Shown here one piece after another: positions 11,160 to 22,107 of a stretch of 64,000 nucleotides of DNA (position 1 is its first letter; the number at the start of each line of letters is the position of its first letter). The notes beneath the pieces were generated by a model. The model had not been told where the DNA came from. It did not search any database and saw nothing but the letters and a program-made list of their open reading frames with translations. Source of the stretch: Sphagnum compactum (Eukaryota; Bryophyta; Sphagnopsida; Sphagnales); NCBI GenBank assembly GCA_965153455.1, contig OZ234501.1, positions 7,378,001 to 7,442,000 on the forward strand, in the 5' to 3' direction. The translations under genes were made by a program, and so were the position numbers.

Positions 11160-11759
11160 GGGTAGACCAGCCCATCATTGAACACTTGCCTATGATCAAA
11201 CACTTATTTTCATCATATGTGCTTCATTTTGAGTGATTTAAAATGTTATGGGAGTGCTACCTCAAGCTCTAGAATTCATCTTTGAAGTGCAAAGGAAAAG
11301 GAGTAATGAAAAAATAACCACCAAAAAAAATAAAATTTCCAACTTACAAAATGCATTTTTTTTTCTTTTTTTTCTCTTTGGATCCCTCTTACTTTCAAAC
11401 TTCATAACTTTCTTATTTTTTATTCATTTTAAATGATTTAAAGTGCTATAGGAGCGCCACCTGAAGTTCTACAACTTGTCGTTGAAATCTAATAGAAAAG
11501 AGTAACATACAAGGAATTTTTTTGAGTGTTCAGGAATTGGCCTTTGTGGTGTTTGGTTTTTTTCTGAGTTTTTGACCCTCTTTATTTTGGGGGCCCATAA
11601 CTTTCTCATTTTAAATCCGTTTTGGATGATTGGTAGTGTGTCAGATGCATCATGCGAAGGGGTTCAACTTTTATTTGGACAACAGAGACAACTGAGCTCT
11701 CCCCTTGGATCAGGCCTGGCCTGAGCACTTAAGTGTTCGACCACCAGCTGGTCTACCCT
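11160..11759. mobile_element. MITE with GGGTAGACCAGC termini and TA flanks
   Basis: The left end GGGTAGACCAGC, followed by a GAACACTT block, is mirrored at the right end by AAGTGTTCGACC and GCTGGTCTACCC. TA dinucleotides flank both ends, as in Tc1/Mariner (Stowaway-like) insertions. The interior has T-rich tracts and a duplicated ATGATTTAAA segment, with no coding content. A relative in opposite orientation is at 13906-14395. Confidence 0.55.
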
Positions 11760-13090
11760 ATAGATTGGATCCTATGCGAGGTCAGAAAGTTGAAAAACTA
11801 GGGCAAAGGATGAAAATGGAACTAATGGGGAAAAGTTTTAAAAACTTGGACAATACATAATAGAGTTATCCATAAAGTAACCTGTCTTCACCCTGTCTTT
11901 GGGCCTGTTTTCGCTCCCCATCCCCTCTTTCAGTGGTATCCGCAAAGTGAGGAAATTTTTATTAAGTCTACGTACGAAATGCTGAAACTCAGCATTTAAT
12001 GCCGAAGATTTGAGAGTATAGCAGTTGTACAAGTAGGAGCAGTGAAAATATATGTAGCAGCAGTGGAGGTGCTCAGGAAAACGGAAAGCCAAGCTGAAAC
12101 TTAGTTACCACCAAAGTTGGTGGAAAAACTAGTTTGGGTCCCAGTTATTTTGTTTTGTAAAATTTTCATTACTAGCTACTTGTTTGCTGCCCTATACCCC
12201 TCCTATTCACCTCTCCTATTAATTAGATGAGGTGTCTCCCAAGTTCAAATTTTTTTTTTTTGCAATGAGCCAATTTCATTGGTCCATTACTCAAAACAAA
12301 TGAAACTATGGAGGCTCCCCAAAATAGATGGTTCTATTTGAACTATAGAGGTCCCCCTGTTCAGCCCACCTACATGGGTGAAAGGAGGACAACATTTGCC
12401 AAAGCATACAGGATAAAAGTGAGGTGCTATGGAGAACATGTTGGGGAAGACATTAGGAACTTGGGGAACATATTTGAAACTTGTTGGGAACTCAAAGGGA
12501 AAACATTGGGGGAAAAAAAATAAAAATCCCCCCCCCCCAAATTTAAAAGGGGAAAAAGCAAGACACGTTGATTGCATGCTTGGGCCTTCCCATTGGCTGC
12601 AAGAAATTTCTCTTCCCCAAAGAGTTCATCAGCATTTTTGGCTTGGCCTTGCAAAGAAGACCCTACCTATTGTGCAGAAACTGTCTGTTCTTGCCCCCTA
12701 ATCATGGGATGTTACAGATAACACTATTAAATTAGAATGATGAACAATTTTATGAATCTTGTTCAGTGATTTTTTAACAAATTTTGTTGTTCTTTGCACC
12801 AAAAAAAATTACATCAACAAAATTTGAAGAAAACTTTCAGTGATGGATTCTGCACTGTGTGTAACCATTGCACCTCTTCATTGGTTACCTGACCACAAAA
12901 ATATCATGCATAGGGAAAGTCACTTTCCTCAGGCCATCAAAAATCCAGGAATGGCCCCAAGAAAGTGTGTTCCACCACAGAGCATTAAAATTCTTCTTTT
13001 CAACCTATATCTTTTTCCTCGATTTTATGGCATCATGCAACTCATGTTTTCTCTAGTGAGCTTGTCATGTGCAATGTTCCTTGCTATTTG
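11760..13090. other. Intergenic DNA without a recognisable gene
   Basis: Short ORFs near 11838-12092 and 12287-12701 overlap on both strands and show no family motif. A poly-C run at about 12530-12538 and A-runs mark low-complexity positions. Confidence 0.5.
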
Positions 13091-13093
13091 GGC

Positions 13094-13660
13094 GTAGGGT
13101 AAAGCCCTAGGCTGGGGGCATTCTCAAAATAAGGGACCTATGATGAGGTGATGGCTGAGTTTGGCCTTGCATTTTGAGAATGTCCCCCACCAATAAGGTT
13201 TACCTACCATAAAGCATGAGGCGAAATTTATCACGAACCAAACCGTCGTAGATCACAAGGGGTATGAATGGGAGGGTTCCAATGCCTACTCCTCAATAGT
13301 GGAAGGTTCTCACACTTATAATAAAGCACTCATAAAGCACTCGAAGAAAATTTGTAGTGTATTTGGAGGGCACCTTAAATCCATTCATTTTCCCTCCTAG
13401 AAAATGGGAGGGATATTATGCCTACTCCTCAATAGTAGGAGGGTTCTTACACCCATAAGTAGGCATAATTTCCCTCCCATTCCTACAATTTGTGATCTAT
13501 ATAGGTTTGATTCACAATAAATTTTATCTCATGCTTTATGATAGGTAAAGCCCATGGGTGAGGGACATTCTCAAAATGTGGGGCTGAACTGGTTCTAGGC
13601 CCCTTAGTTTGAGAATGGCCTCACCCTAAGGCTTTACCCTCACCCTTGAGGAGTAGGTAT
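13094..13660. mobile_element. Foldback inverted-repeat complex
   Basis: A block starting GTAGGGTAAAGCCC and carrying CATTCTCAAAAT (13094-13210), itself internally palindromic, is repeated near 13540-13655. Between the two, an inner pair is inverted: CATAAAGCATGAG near 13210 against CTCATGCTTTATG near 13535, and GATCACAA against TTGTGATC. The whole could fold into one long hairpin. Part of the inner arm (CCTACTCCTCAATAGT) recurs, in both orientations, to about 13735. No ORF of note. This is a MITE or foldback element of unknown superfamily. Confidence 0.6.
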
Positions 13661-13804
13661 AATATCACTCCCAATTTCTAGGAGGGAAATTCATGGATAT
13701 AGGGTGCCCTCCACATACAGTACAAATTTTCTTAGTGCTTTAGGTTTCTGCATTCACATTGCTGGTTCTACACAATCATTGGTTGTTTGGAGCAACGTGT
13801 CCTG

Positions 13805-13940
13805 CAAGTTTCACTACCAATACTATCCGTTGTAGGGTAGAACAGCCCATGAGTGATAACTTAAGGTAGGGTTTGCAAGTTTTACTACCAATACTATCCA
13901 TTGTAGGGTGGAACGGCCCATGAGTGATCTCATGATAACT
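13805..13940. repeat. 71-bp direct duplication
   Basis: CAAGTTT(C/T)ACTACCAATACT and the following TGTAGGGTRGAACRGCCC recur at 13805 and 13876, exactly 71 bp apart. The second copy includes the left terminus of the MITE at 13906. Confidence 0.75.
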
Positions 13941-14395
13941 TATGATAGGGTTTGCTTGCTGTTTTTGCAGGAGGGCCCATTGTTTATGGTGTCCAAAGAG
14001 TAGATGGAGCCCTCCTCATAGAACATCTATCGCACTGAAAATTGGCAAAAGTGAACTGGAGGCAAGAAAGTTATCCCCCCCCCCCCCCCCCCCCAGTAAG
14101 GGGGGACGTTTTTACAGAAAATTCTCGACCACAGAGCTCATAGCCTATTTCTGATCCCCTCAAAAAATCCTAAAATATTTCTCTGTTGCCTTTAGAGTTA
14201 GAAGATGATTTGTAAAGCTTAAGATGGCGATTTCAAAGCAGTTTAAATCACTCAATTTGAGCAAAAAAAAGTGAGAAAGTTATGCACTGATGAAGTAGGA
14301 GGGGTCAAAATGAAAAAAAATGCGTTTTGTAATTAAAAAAACATATTTTCTTTACTGCTCATTTTTGGCTGCTCCAAAGAGGAGCCACTCTACCC
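13906..14395. mobile_element. Second GGGTAGA-type MITE
   Basis: The ends are GGGTGGAACGGC and GCCACTCTACCC, with TA on both outer sides. The interior (AAATCACTCA, GTGAGAAAGTTATG, T/A-rich tracts) matches the complement of the element at 11160-11759. It contains a run of about 18 C at 14077-14094. Confidence 0.45.
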
Positions 14396-14994
14396 TACTA
14401 CGCATGCTAACTAAAAACAAAGAACAAAAACCAGTGCAAAGGAAAATTGAATAAGTAAAAGAAAATTGATCTCGAAATAAAATAAAAAATGATGTAAAAA
14501 CAAGATATCCCTGAAAGTCAATTTTGAGTACTTAAAAAAAGAAAAAGAAAAAAAAGGCAGATGCCTGAAATTGAAATTGAAGACGGTGTCGCACGACGAA
14601 ATTCTGCTCAGGGAGATTCCTGAAAATAATACGTGAAGGAAAAGTTTTTACACCGCTTGAGGCAGGCACCTCAAAGTCTATGCTATTGCCTTGCAAGGTA
14701 TCCAGCATCCATGCACTTCAAGTTGTATGCTACTGACTTTTAAGGCAACCCAATGACCATGCGCATCAAATTTTGCACTATCGACTCCTAAGGGTAACTA
14801 AACTCACTTGTGTGTTAGTCGGTACCGACAAGTGGTGGGCGGCTGTTGCAGATGGAACGAAATAACCGGTCGTTCTCAGGCCGGTTCTCACACATGGTTG
14901 TGTTGTGGCTCCCAAAAGATCAGAGAGAGCCCGTCTTGATAAGTAACCATGGTTCTCAGAAAAGCTCCAAACCCACTTTAACCTTTGTTATCTA
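14396..14994. other. Intergenic DNA without a recognisable gene
   Basis: No ORF with family features. It is moderately GC-rich near 14820-14950, where the CCGGTTCTCA-type words also seen near 16265 and 21400 occur, suggesting old dispersed repeat copies. Confidence 0.4.
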
Positions 14995-15511
14995 CTAGTG
15001 GTACCCCGTGCCTGCAAGGCACGACACGGCACTGGGAAAAAACTGGGAGTCCAAATAATCATCCATTCAGAACCCCTCAGTGGATAGAATTATATAAATA
15101 CATAATATTTCATCCACAAATCATTCCTCCTAATTGGACGGAACTACAAATACATGATATCTCATCCTCATAACCACCCATCCAGAACTCTGAGCTCATC
15201 AACATAATCACAGAACCGCCGGGTTTTCGTGCACAGAACTGCCGGGTTTCACGAAAACCCGGAAAAGAGGAGCCAGGCAGGTTTGCAATTTGGGATCTGG
15301 GTTTCAGGACCTCGACCAGACAAACGGACAGGCGGGTCCCGATCTGGGTTTCAGGACCTCGACACGTCCGACTGACGGAGCGGCGGACAATGAGGCAAGC
15401 TGCTTAGCCGGTGGTCAGTTATCTCTGTGGCCGGTTCTGCCACAGAAAATGCTCCCAGAACGTCGTCGGACGGACGGACGGACGCACAGACAAGGTACTT
15501 TATATATAAGA
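14995..15511 (-). mobile_element. Short non-autonomous Helitron
   Basis: Read on the - strand, it starts TCTTATATATAAAG directly after an A and ends in CTAG directly before a T. That is the Helitron rule of a 5' TC, a 3' CTRR and insertion between A and T. A hairpin CGTGCC-TTGCA-GGCACG lies 8 bases before the terminal CTAG. The 517-bp body is GC-rich, with a duplicated block GATCTGGGTTTCAGGACCTC and a GACGGACGGACG tract, and has no Rep/helicase coding capacity. Helitrons have no terminal repeats or target duplication, and none is seen. Confidence 0.7.
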
Positions 15512-17031
15512 TAGTTTTCAATAAAGCTAGGAACCAGTCCCATGGCCGGCTCCAGCGCTCGCACCAAAAGAAGGGAGCAATCAGATATTTTTAAAAATCA
15601 AATAACCGACAACACTGATACAGACTGAAGACATTGTACATCATACACCATATACTATAAAAGTTTTGTCGGTCTTTTTTATATCCTTTTGTCGGTCTGG
15701 ATATTATATCATACACCATAGAGAGTTTTGTGGACTAAGGTGACCCAGCATTCACCAGACCCACCATCCATTTGGAAACCACCCCTGATGAGGAGGGCAG
15801 TTGTGTATGAACCAAAACTAAGTTAAAGAATAACCAAGGTTCCCAAAATATGTAAATAAAGAAAAGGTTCCACCGTCAAGTGCATCCTTTTGAGCATTTT
15901 AGTTTTTGGGCAATTTTTTGTCAAATGGAGAATTTTTTTTTTCAAAAGCCCAGGTGACAATGGTGAAAAAATTAGTGTGTTTTTAGGGTCTTTCAGTTGC
16001 CAGCTTTCAAGAAAAAAACTAAATACCAAAAAGTTCAGATTCTATCCTAAGTTCTACTAGGTAGCCAAAAATATAAAAGGATGCTATTCTTTATTTACAT
16101 ATTTTTAATTACCAAATTTGGCTAAATTATCTTATGGATGATCACCACTTCAGCTGCATCACAAAATTGAAAAATAAATCACAGGTCAAACCCTGTTGTA
16201 AATTATTAGACACTGCACTAAACCCCTGACACGGATTTGGGTTGGAACTTAGGGTTGCTCACCGTGGTTCTCAAAAATCAAATACCCAACTGTTTTAAAA
16301 TATAGTCACATGGCTATCAAAATTTAAACACCATGTACCAATACACAACCATAGTTTTCAATTTAAATTGGAAAAGGTCAAATAATTGCAGACGATGCAT
16401 GTGATTGGTTCTTACCGATGTTAGTATGGTATATAGGATTGCACTTGGTATCAAGCAATGTTGTGAGGATATCCAGTTTGCAGTGTTAAAACCGGGGGGT
16501 TCAAGTTCAGGCTCTTGTGGTTCAAACCCAAGTTCACATCCTTTTTGTTGGAATGACTATAAGAACCAAAACATGGAACTAGTGTGATTTTGTTTTGTTT
16601 TTGTGCTAGATTCAGACTTGAAATTGGAATCATGAAATAAAACCTCTTGACAAAAGGGGCAAGTTTTCAAATATGGATGGAAGCTCATTTTCTTTTGAAA
16701 AGTTAATAAGTAAGCTCAATTTGAGAGTTAAGTATTATCTTTTTAATTAGTTATTGAACTTCATATTTATATCGACCTTGATTTTAATTTGTTATAAAAC
16801 TTTGTACCTCTACAATGTCTAGCATAGGGGAATGTGTAATGTGTACATGAAGTTGAAGTTGGCTTTTAAACCAAGCTCGGAGGTTCTTGAATTTTGAAAA
16901 TGTGCTAAAATTGAAATCAAATGGTTTAAAATTGGGGAGATTCGCTCGCATCTAAAGAACCTTTAAAATTTCAAAATAAAATCAAAACTGGGCTGAAGGT
17001 TCTCTTCGAAAGGAAGAATTGCATTACATTG
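15512..17031. other. AT-rich intergenic DNA
   Basis: I see no gene. TTTTGTCGGTCT and the TCATACACCATA words are duplicated near 15640-15720. Short ORFs at 16405-16633 overlap on both strands and have no recognisable motif. Confidence 0.5.
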
Positions 17032-17289
17032 GCATCAACCAGTGTTGGATGGATATAAGATTTTTTTGGATATTCTCCAATTTCAGTCATCTGCCTATTT
17101 GTTATCCACCCGTTCTAGTTATTATTATTTTTTAAAAATTACTTATAATATCTTGTAAGGATATAAAAAATATAAATAAAATTAATTTTGGATTTCAATA
17201 CGACTAGATATATGCCAACATTAATTGATAAGATATCCTAATATTCCAAATTACAAAATAGAACAATTTTTTTGTTAAAAAATATATCC

Positions 17290-18950
17290 AAATAAAGTTA
17301 CTATTCCAAAAGTTCATCTCACTCAAATTCACCTTCATATTGCTTTAAATCTTCCTTTAAGGCAACATCATTTTCAATCAACTCTATCAAACTAAAAGGT
17401 GAACTACAACCCACCTTAAGCTCACTGGGCCAATTTTTATTATAAAAATTAGCTTATTTGAATTATTTGATTGTAAGGGACATCTCTTCAAATTTGTAAA
17501 TATTCCAGCCAATGATTTTTTTTTCTTAGTTTCTATTTGAGAATCAACAATGCCAAGAATTGACAGTGCCACATTAAAGGTGGAGCGACATGACTAGTAA
17601 TCTTCGTTGCAGTTTATCGATTATAACAAAAAACAATTGTCACCCTAAATTGTAATGCCTCTTGAAACAATATGATTTTACTTGCAAACCCGTAGAAATA
17701 GATTAAACATCAACAAAACAACTTACAATTTATAATAACTAGAAACAAAAGACTTGCAAAAATGGAACAAAATAAAAATGACTAAAAATAAAACTAACAT
17801 AATTTTCACTAAAGTGTTAAGTTTTCTAGGCTTCAAAACAACTTCAATGTAGGTTTTGTTCCATTCTTGATGATATTTACTAAATTTCTTCGGGTAAGTA
17901 ATTCATTTTTGCAAATCTACCTGGCTAGATTTAATACACATATTTCAAGCTCTTATAAATTGTTTCATCAATTTTGGCATATTGGCACACTTTGGAGAAA
18001 ACATGACCATAAGAGGTTCCTTGAAAACTTTTTTCTAAACCTAAAGTCTCACATTTGATAACAAATTTCAAAGCATTAGTCAATGTATTCAAATTTGAAC
18101 CCTTATCCTTCACATATGCTATAATTTTATTTCTCAAGCCATATACATCAACGCTTGTTTTGTAATCTCAATAACTTTAAACAAACCAAAAATTACTTGT
18201 TTTGGTTTCTAATCAGATCCCAAAAAAAATATGACCATGGCAAACACATCATGTGCACCCTTGAACATCCATAGATCAAAATTGGCAGTAACACAATAAC
18301 ATTCATTTAACAAAGGCAAAACATATGTTTCCTTAATTTTCTCCACCAATTTAGGCAAAACGATGTGTGAAAAAAAAATTCAGGAAATGAATTGAACATG
18401 AGGACATAATTGCAACACCAAATGATTTAACCACACACTCTTTACAAATTGCAAAGGCAAGTGATTTTTCAATATCAAAAAATGTACAATTTTCCACAAA
18501 CACTTTCTACTCCACATCATCTTTTTTTGAAGGGATCTTTTGAAGCAAAACATTCAAATATGGAAAAATGGAAATATTCACTCTTTTCTTGGCAAGTTGT
18601 CTTTCAACATTTTCTTTCATTAATTATCAATTTCTTCCCAATATTTTTTTAAAAATATTGGATGGTTTACATTAAGATGTTTTTACAAACATGAACTATG
18701 CCATTTATTTTGTAATATGGTATTAGACCTTTCCTTAATTATTTTCTTGCATTCGAATAAAAGACATGTTGAGAATGACATGACAAACAATGCATCATTT
18801 GAGGAGCATCAAGGTTTATTTTTGAATTGTCCTTAACACAATAAAAAACTAACATAAGGCATTTTTATTATGAAGATGCCACTTTTTCTGTGAAATTGTA
18901 ATTGTTCCAAAATGTGTTTAGTCTTTTTTTCATCAGTTTCTTCACATAAT
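17290..18950 (-). pseudogene. hAT transposase, decayed
   Basis: The gene would cut and rejoin the surrounding element. From N to C on the - strand there are weak traces of a BED-type finger region near 18650-18950, then KLVEKIKETYVLPLLNECY, FDLWMFKGAHDVFAMVI and FLGSD. A TAG follows, then KPKQVIFGLF and IIAYVKDKGSNLNTLTNALK near 18100. Next come CETLGLEKSFQGTSYGHVFS, EWNKTYIEVVLKPRKLN near 17850, and the C-terminal hATC dimerisation domain at about 17580-17290 (ILGIVDSQIETKKKKSLAGI, LKRCPLQSN, SPFSLIELIENDV). Several stops and frameshifts separate the blocks, so it cannot be active. Domain order and the TIR/TSD context make the hAT assignment firm. Confidence 0.85.
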
Positions 18951-19489
18951 CCTGAAACTCTACTAATTTCAGTTTGCAAGCTTGGATTTTCCTTTTCTTC
19001 CATTATTTGATCAACTTCAATTTCATAATTTATATGTATTATAGGTTTTCATTTTGCATTGTTTGGTTATCATATTCATTTGACCTTTCCATCTTTCACA
19101 ACTAATCTACAAGGCCAAAATGTGGAGAAAACTAAGGAAACAAATGTGATGTGTTGTTGTGTGATGTGATGATACTCAAGTGCACATTAAGTATGATGCA
19201 AAACATTTACAAGTAAACAAAGATACAAAACTATCAAAAAATTTATTCAATGGATGTATGTTTGGTTCCAAAACAATTTATAACAAACCTTGTGCCAAAA
19301 CCAGAAACAAAGTTTTTTATAAAAATGAAAAAAAAGAAGGGAAAAAAAAACAATCAAAAGAAATGAAAGAAAAACAAAAAAGTAGGAAAAAAAAAAGTTA
19401 TTGGAAAAAAAATTCACCCTGTTAATGATTCCCAACCTACAAGAGGGAATGGTGGGGGGTAGTACAACTCCTTCGACCAATAACAACAC

Positions 19490-20060
19490 ATGGGTAGGAA
19501 TGTGAAAAGGAGGAATAACAACAAGCACAAAAAGGAACAACAACGAAGGATTTTGTACATGGTTATGAATGCAAAGAGGAGTGGCAACAAATGTGAAGAG
19601 GATTAACATCAAGTGTGAAGAGTGAAGCAACACCAAACGCAAAGAAGGTAAGAGCAATAATGAACCTGAATGGGAGCAATAGCGAGCACAAAGAAGAGAG
19701 CAATAACACGTGTGAAGAGGAGAGCAACAATGAGTGCGAAGAGGCGAACATCATTGAATATAGAGAAGAAAGCAACAACAAGAAAGAAGATGAGAGCAAT
19801 AGTGAATGTGAAGAAGAGGACAAAACTACTTGAAAAGGGAAGCAACATCAAGCGTGAAAGAGAGTAGTAGTGAACACGAAGGGGAGCAGCAACGAGTGTG
19901 AAGGAAAGCAGCATTGAGTGTGAAAAAAAGGGAGTAATGACCGAAGAGGAAAACAACAACGAGCGAAAAGAAAGAGTAACAATGAACACAAAAAGGAGAG
20001 TACAACAACCTAAAATGGGAGCAACATCAACGATGCAAAAAGAAGCCCAAAAAGGAGTTA
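19490..20060 (+). repeat. Purine-rich minisatellite inside the hAT element
   Basis: About 20 degenerate copies of a 24-27-bp unit close to GAGAGCAACAATGAGTGTGAAGAG. The + strand is nearly pure A/G/T. It yields acidic low-complexity ORFs on one strand and hydrophobic Leu/Ser ones on the other; neither looks genuine. Confidence 0.75.
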
Positions 20061-20422
20061 GGGCTTGAGTTGAAGCTCGAACGCCTTTTTATTAGGGTTT
20101 TAGGGTTTTTTTAGGTTTAATGGCAGTGCCCACGTTTTTTTTCCGTTCTAATGACCTACACCTTAAACTCTAAATGTAATCCCCTCTCATGTCCATATTC
20201 AAATAGGGATTTGATATCCACCTTAGATATCAAAATTTCACATTCTTTTACCTTGTTTGGATATTATGTGACCAGATCTCATAATTTTGAGATTCAAAAA
20301 TAAGGATATCACCTTGGATATCAAAAATTTTGATATCCAAAATTTTTGTACAAGTGATATCTTGAGTGATATCTATCAGGATATCTGGATTTTCAGGATA
20401 TCTGCCCAACACTGGTATCAAC

Positions 20423-21900
20423 ACTACTATTTCCCTACTAGTTTGGTATGAACTGAGACAATACAAACCTCATACAACCCCCCCTACTAATACCCGCCTG
20501 GTAAGAACTTTGGATAGCCTAGTATCAATTTTATACCTGTCTCAATACTAGGTGTATATTACATATCGCATATCTTTGGATAGCCAGAAATTTGTCTTGG
20601 ACCCAATACCAGGATTAGACTTGTTGTATGGAAGTGTAGGGTAACCCTAGGGCTGGGGTGTTAGCTGGTGTAAAACTTGACTCACTTTTAACTTTTAAAA
20701 TTTGTTTACCACAATACCCAGTTGGTAATAAAAAAAAAGTAATGCGAGCCAGCATGTTAAAAAGTGAAACCTCTTCCATGACGCAAAATACTTTTCGCTT
20801 TTCATGACCGTATTTTGCCTCATGAAATCCCAATTCATCACTGCTAATGCCTGATTACTGCTTATAAGGTGCCCTTGATTTTTTTACACTCCTGCAAAGT
20901 GTGAAAGGGTTTTAAGTTTTAAGAAAGTACCAGTGTTGTCGGGTTCTTCCTTTTTGAGAGAACCTTTGGTCTGGTTCTGACATTTTAAAAATTTATATGA
21001 GGGTTCTCCAGGTACGAATTTGAGCCAGGTTCTTCCAAAATTTGAACCCTTTGATTCCAGTTTGATCACATTTTTTCAAATTCAAGAACCTTTGTACTCG
21101 GTTTTTGAACTGAGTTCAATTCCATGTACACACTACACATTCCCCCAATGTAAGAGATTATGTGAGTACAAAGTTTTACTACAAATTAAACAGGGGTCTA
21201 CGTAAATGTAGAGTTGAACAATCAATTAAAATTATTAATTAATTATAAAATTTAGTCTACTTAATAACTTTTGAACAAAGTTAATTATATATATATATAT
21301 ATATCCTTACCCTGTTTTCAAAAGTATATTTTCACGATTCCAATTTTGGATGTGACAAAACATTATTTCCATGGTCCGATTCTTGTGTCGGTTCCAACAA
21401 GTTGATGTCAACCGGGGTCCGGGTTACAAGAACCTGACCCTGAACCGCCGGTTTTTACCTTGCAAACCGCCAGATACCCTCACGAACACTGGAAAGTACT
21501 CAGAACCAGTACCAGCCTGGTATGGAGAAAAAGGCCATATATCAACAGGGTCTAGGGCTAGACTGGTATGTTCAAAAGTCTATTGGAGACCGACACTGTT
21601 AGTGCATAGCTACCTACCTTGAAGAGTTGTGGCATAGGTGTAGAACAAAAAAGTGTTGCCTGTCCACACACCATCCATCTTGCAGCTGGGCTGGAGTGTC
21701 TGTACCGAACCTAGATGAGGAAACTATATAGTTTGATATTATGAATGATCATGATCATAACGAAAGTTGTTTTGGAGTTTTTGGTTGTAGATCAGTGGGA
21801 TTTGGTACACATGCCACAGTTTTTAAGCATCTAGATAGGGACAACGCAGGGAGTGAAAAGACTAGTGCGACCCAGATTGCACTGCTGAGCTGCAGTTGGT
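20423..21900. other. Intergenic DNA upstream of the vWA gene
   Basis: I see no gene. The region has a (TA)n run at 21287-21304 and GC-richer patches at 21380-21600 with duplicated ACCAGCCTGGTATG-type words. None of the short ORFs carries a recognisable motif. Confidence 0.5.
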
Positions 21901-21906
21901 GATCAG

Positions 21907-21977
21907 GTAAGTTACAGTTGAGTGTTTTGGGATTTTGTGTTAGATCCAGCTCAGACCTCTGACATACCTTGCTGCAG
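21907..21977 (+). other. Candidate 5' UTR intron of the vWA gene
   Basis: CAG/GTAAGT at 21904-21912 is a perfect plant donor, and CTTGCTGCAG ending at 21977 is a plausible acceptor 71 bp later. The segment lies 130-200 bp before the ATG. This is a prediction only; other acceptors are possible. Confidence 0.25.
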
Positions 21978-22107
21978 CTAGCGTTTGCTGTGCTAATTCG
22001 TGAAGTTGTATTATTAAGCTCAGCATTTTCAATCTATTTTGGAGCTGTGAGCGCAGTCTGCACGTTGAAGTACAGAAGTTTGGAATTGGACAAAGGGATT
22101 ATTACTC

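Larger units (their letters stand above)
17040..20414 (-). mobile_element. hAT transposon with terminal repeats and 8-bp target duplication
   Basis: The ends are CAGTGTTGG at 17040-17048 and its complement CCAACACTG at 20406-20414. The flanking 8-mers are GCATCAAC on the left and GTATCAAC on the right, a target duplication with one change. GGATATC-type words cluster inside both ends. The element carries a decayed transposase gene on the - strand (17290-18950) and a purine-rich minisatellite (19490-20060) between transposase and right end. Terminal repeats, target length and transposase domain all agree on the hAT superfamily. Confidence 0.85.

Noticed and set aside
14077-14094. Run of about 18 C as a functional element
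   Set aside because: A simple homopolymer, possibly of unreliable length in the assembly.
16490-16545. tRNA-like words (GGTTCAAACCC)
   Set aside because: I could not build an acceptor stem or anticodon arm around them. No tRNA or rRNA gene was found anywhere in the window.
19180-19989. Acidic or Leu/Ser-rich ORFs at 19.2-20.0 kb
   Set aside because: They follow the purine-rich minisatellite inside the hAT element and lack any domain.
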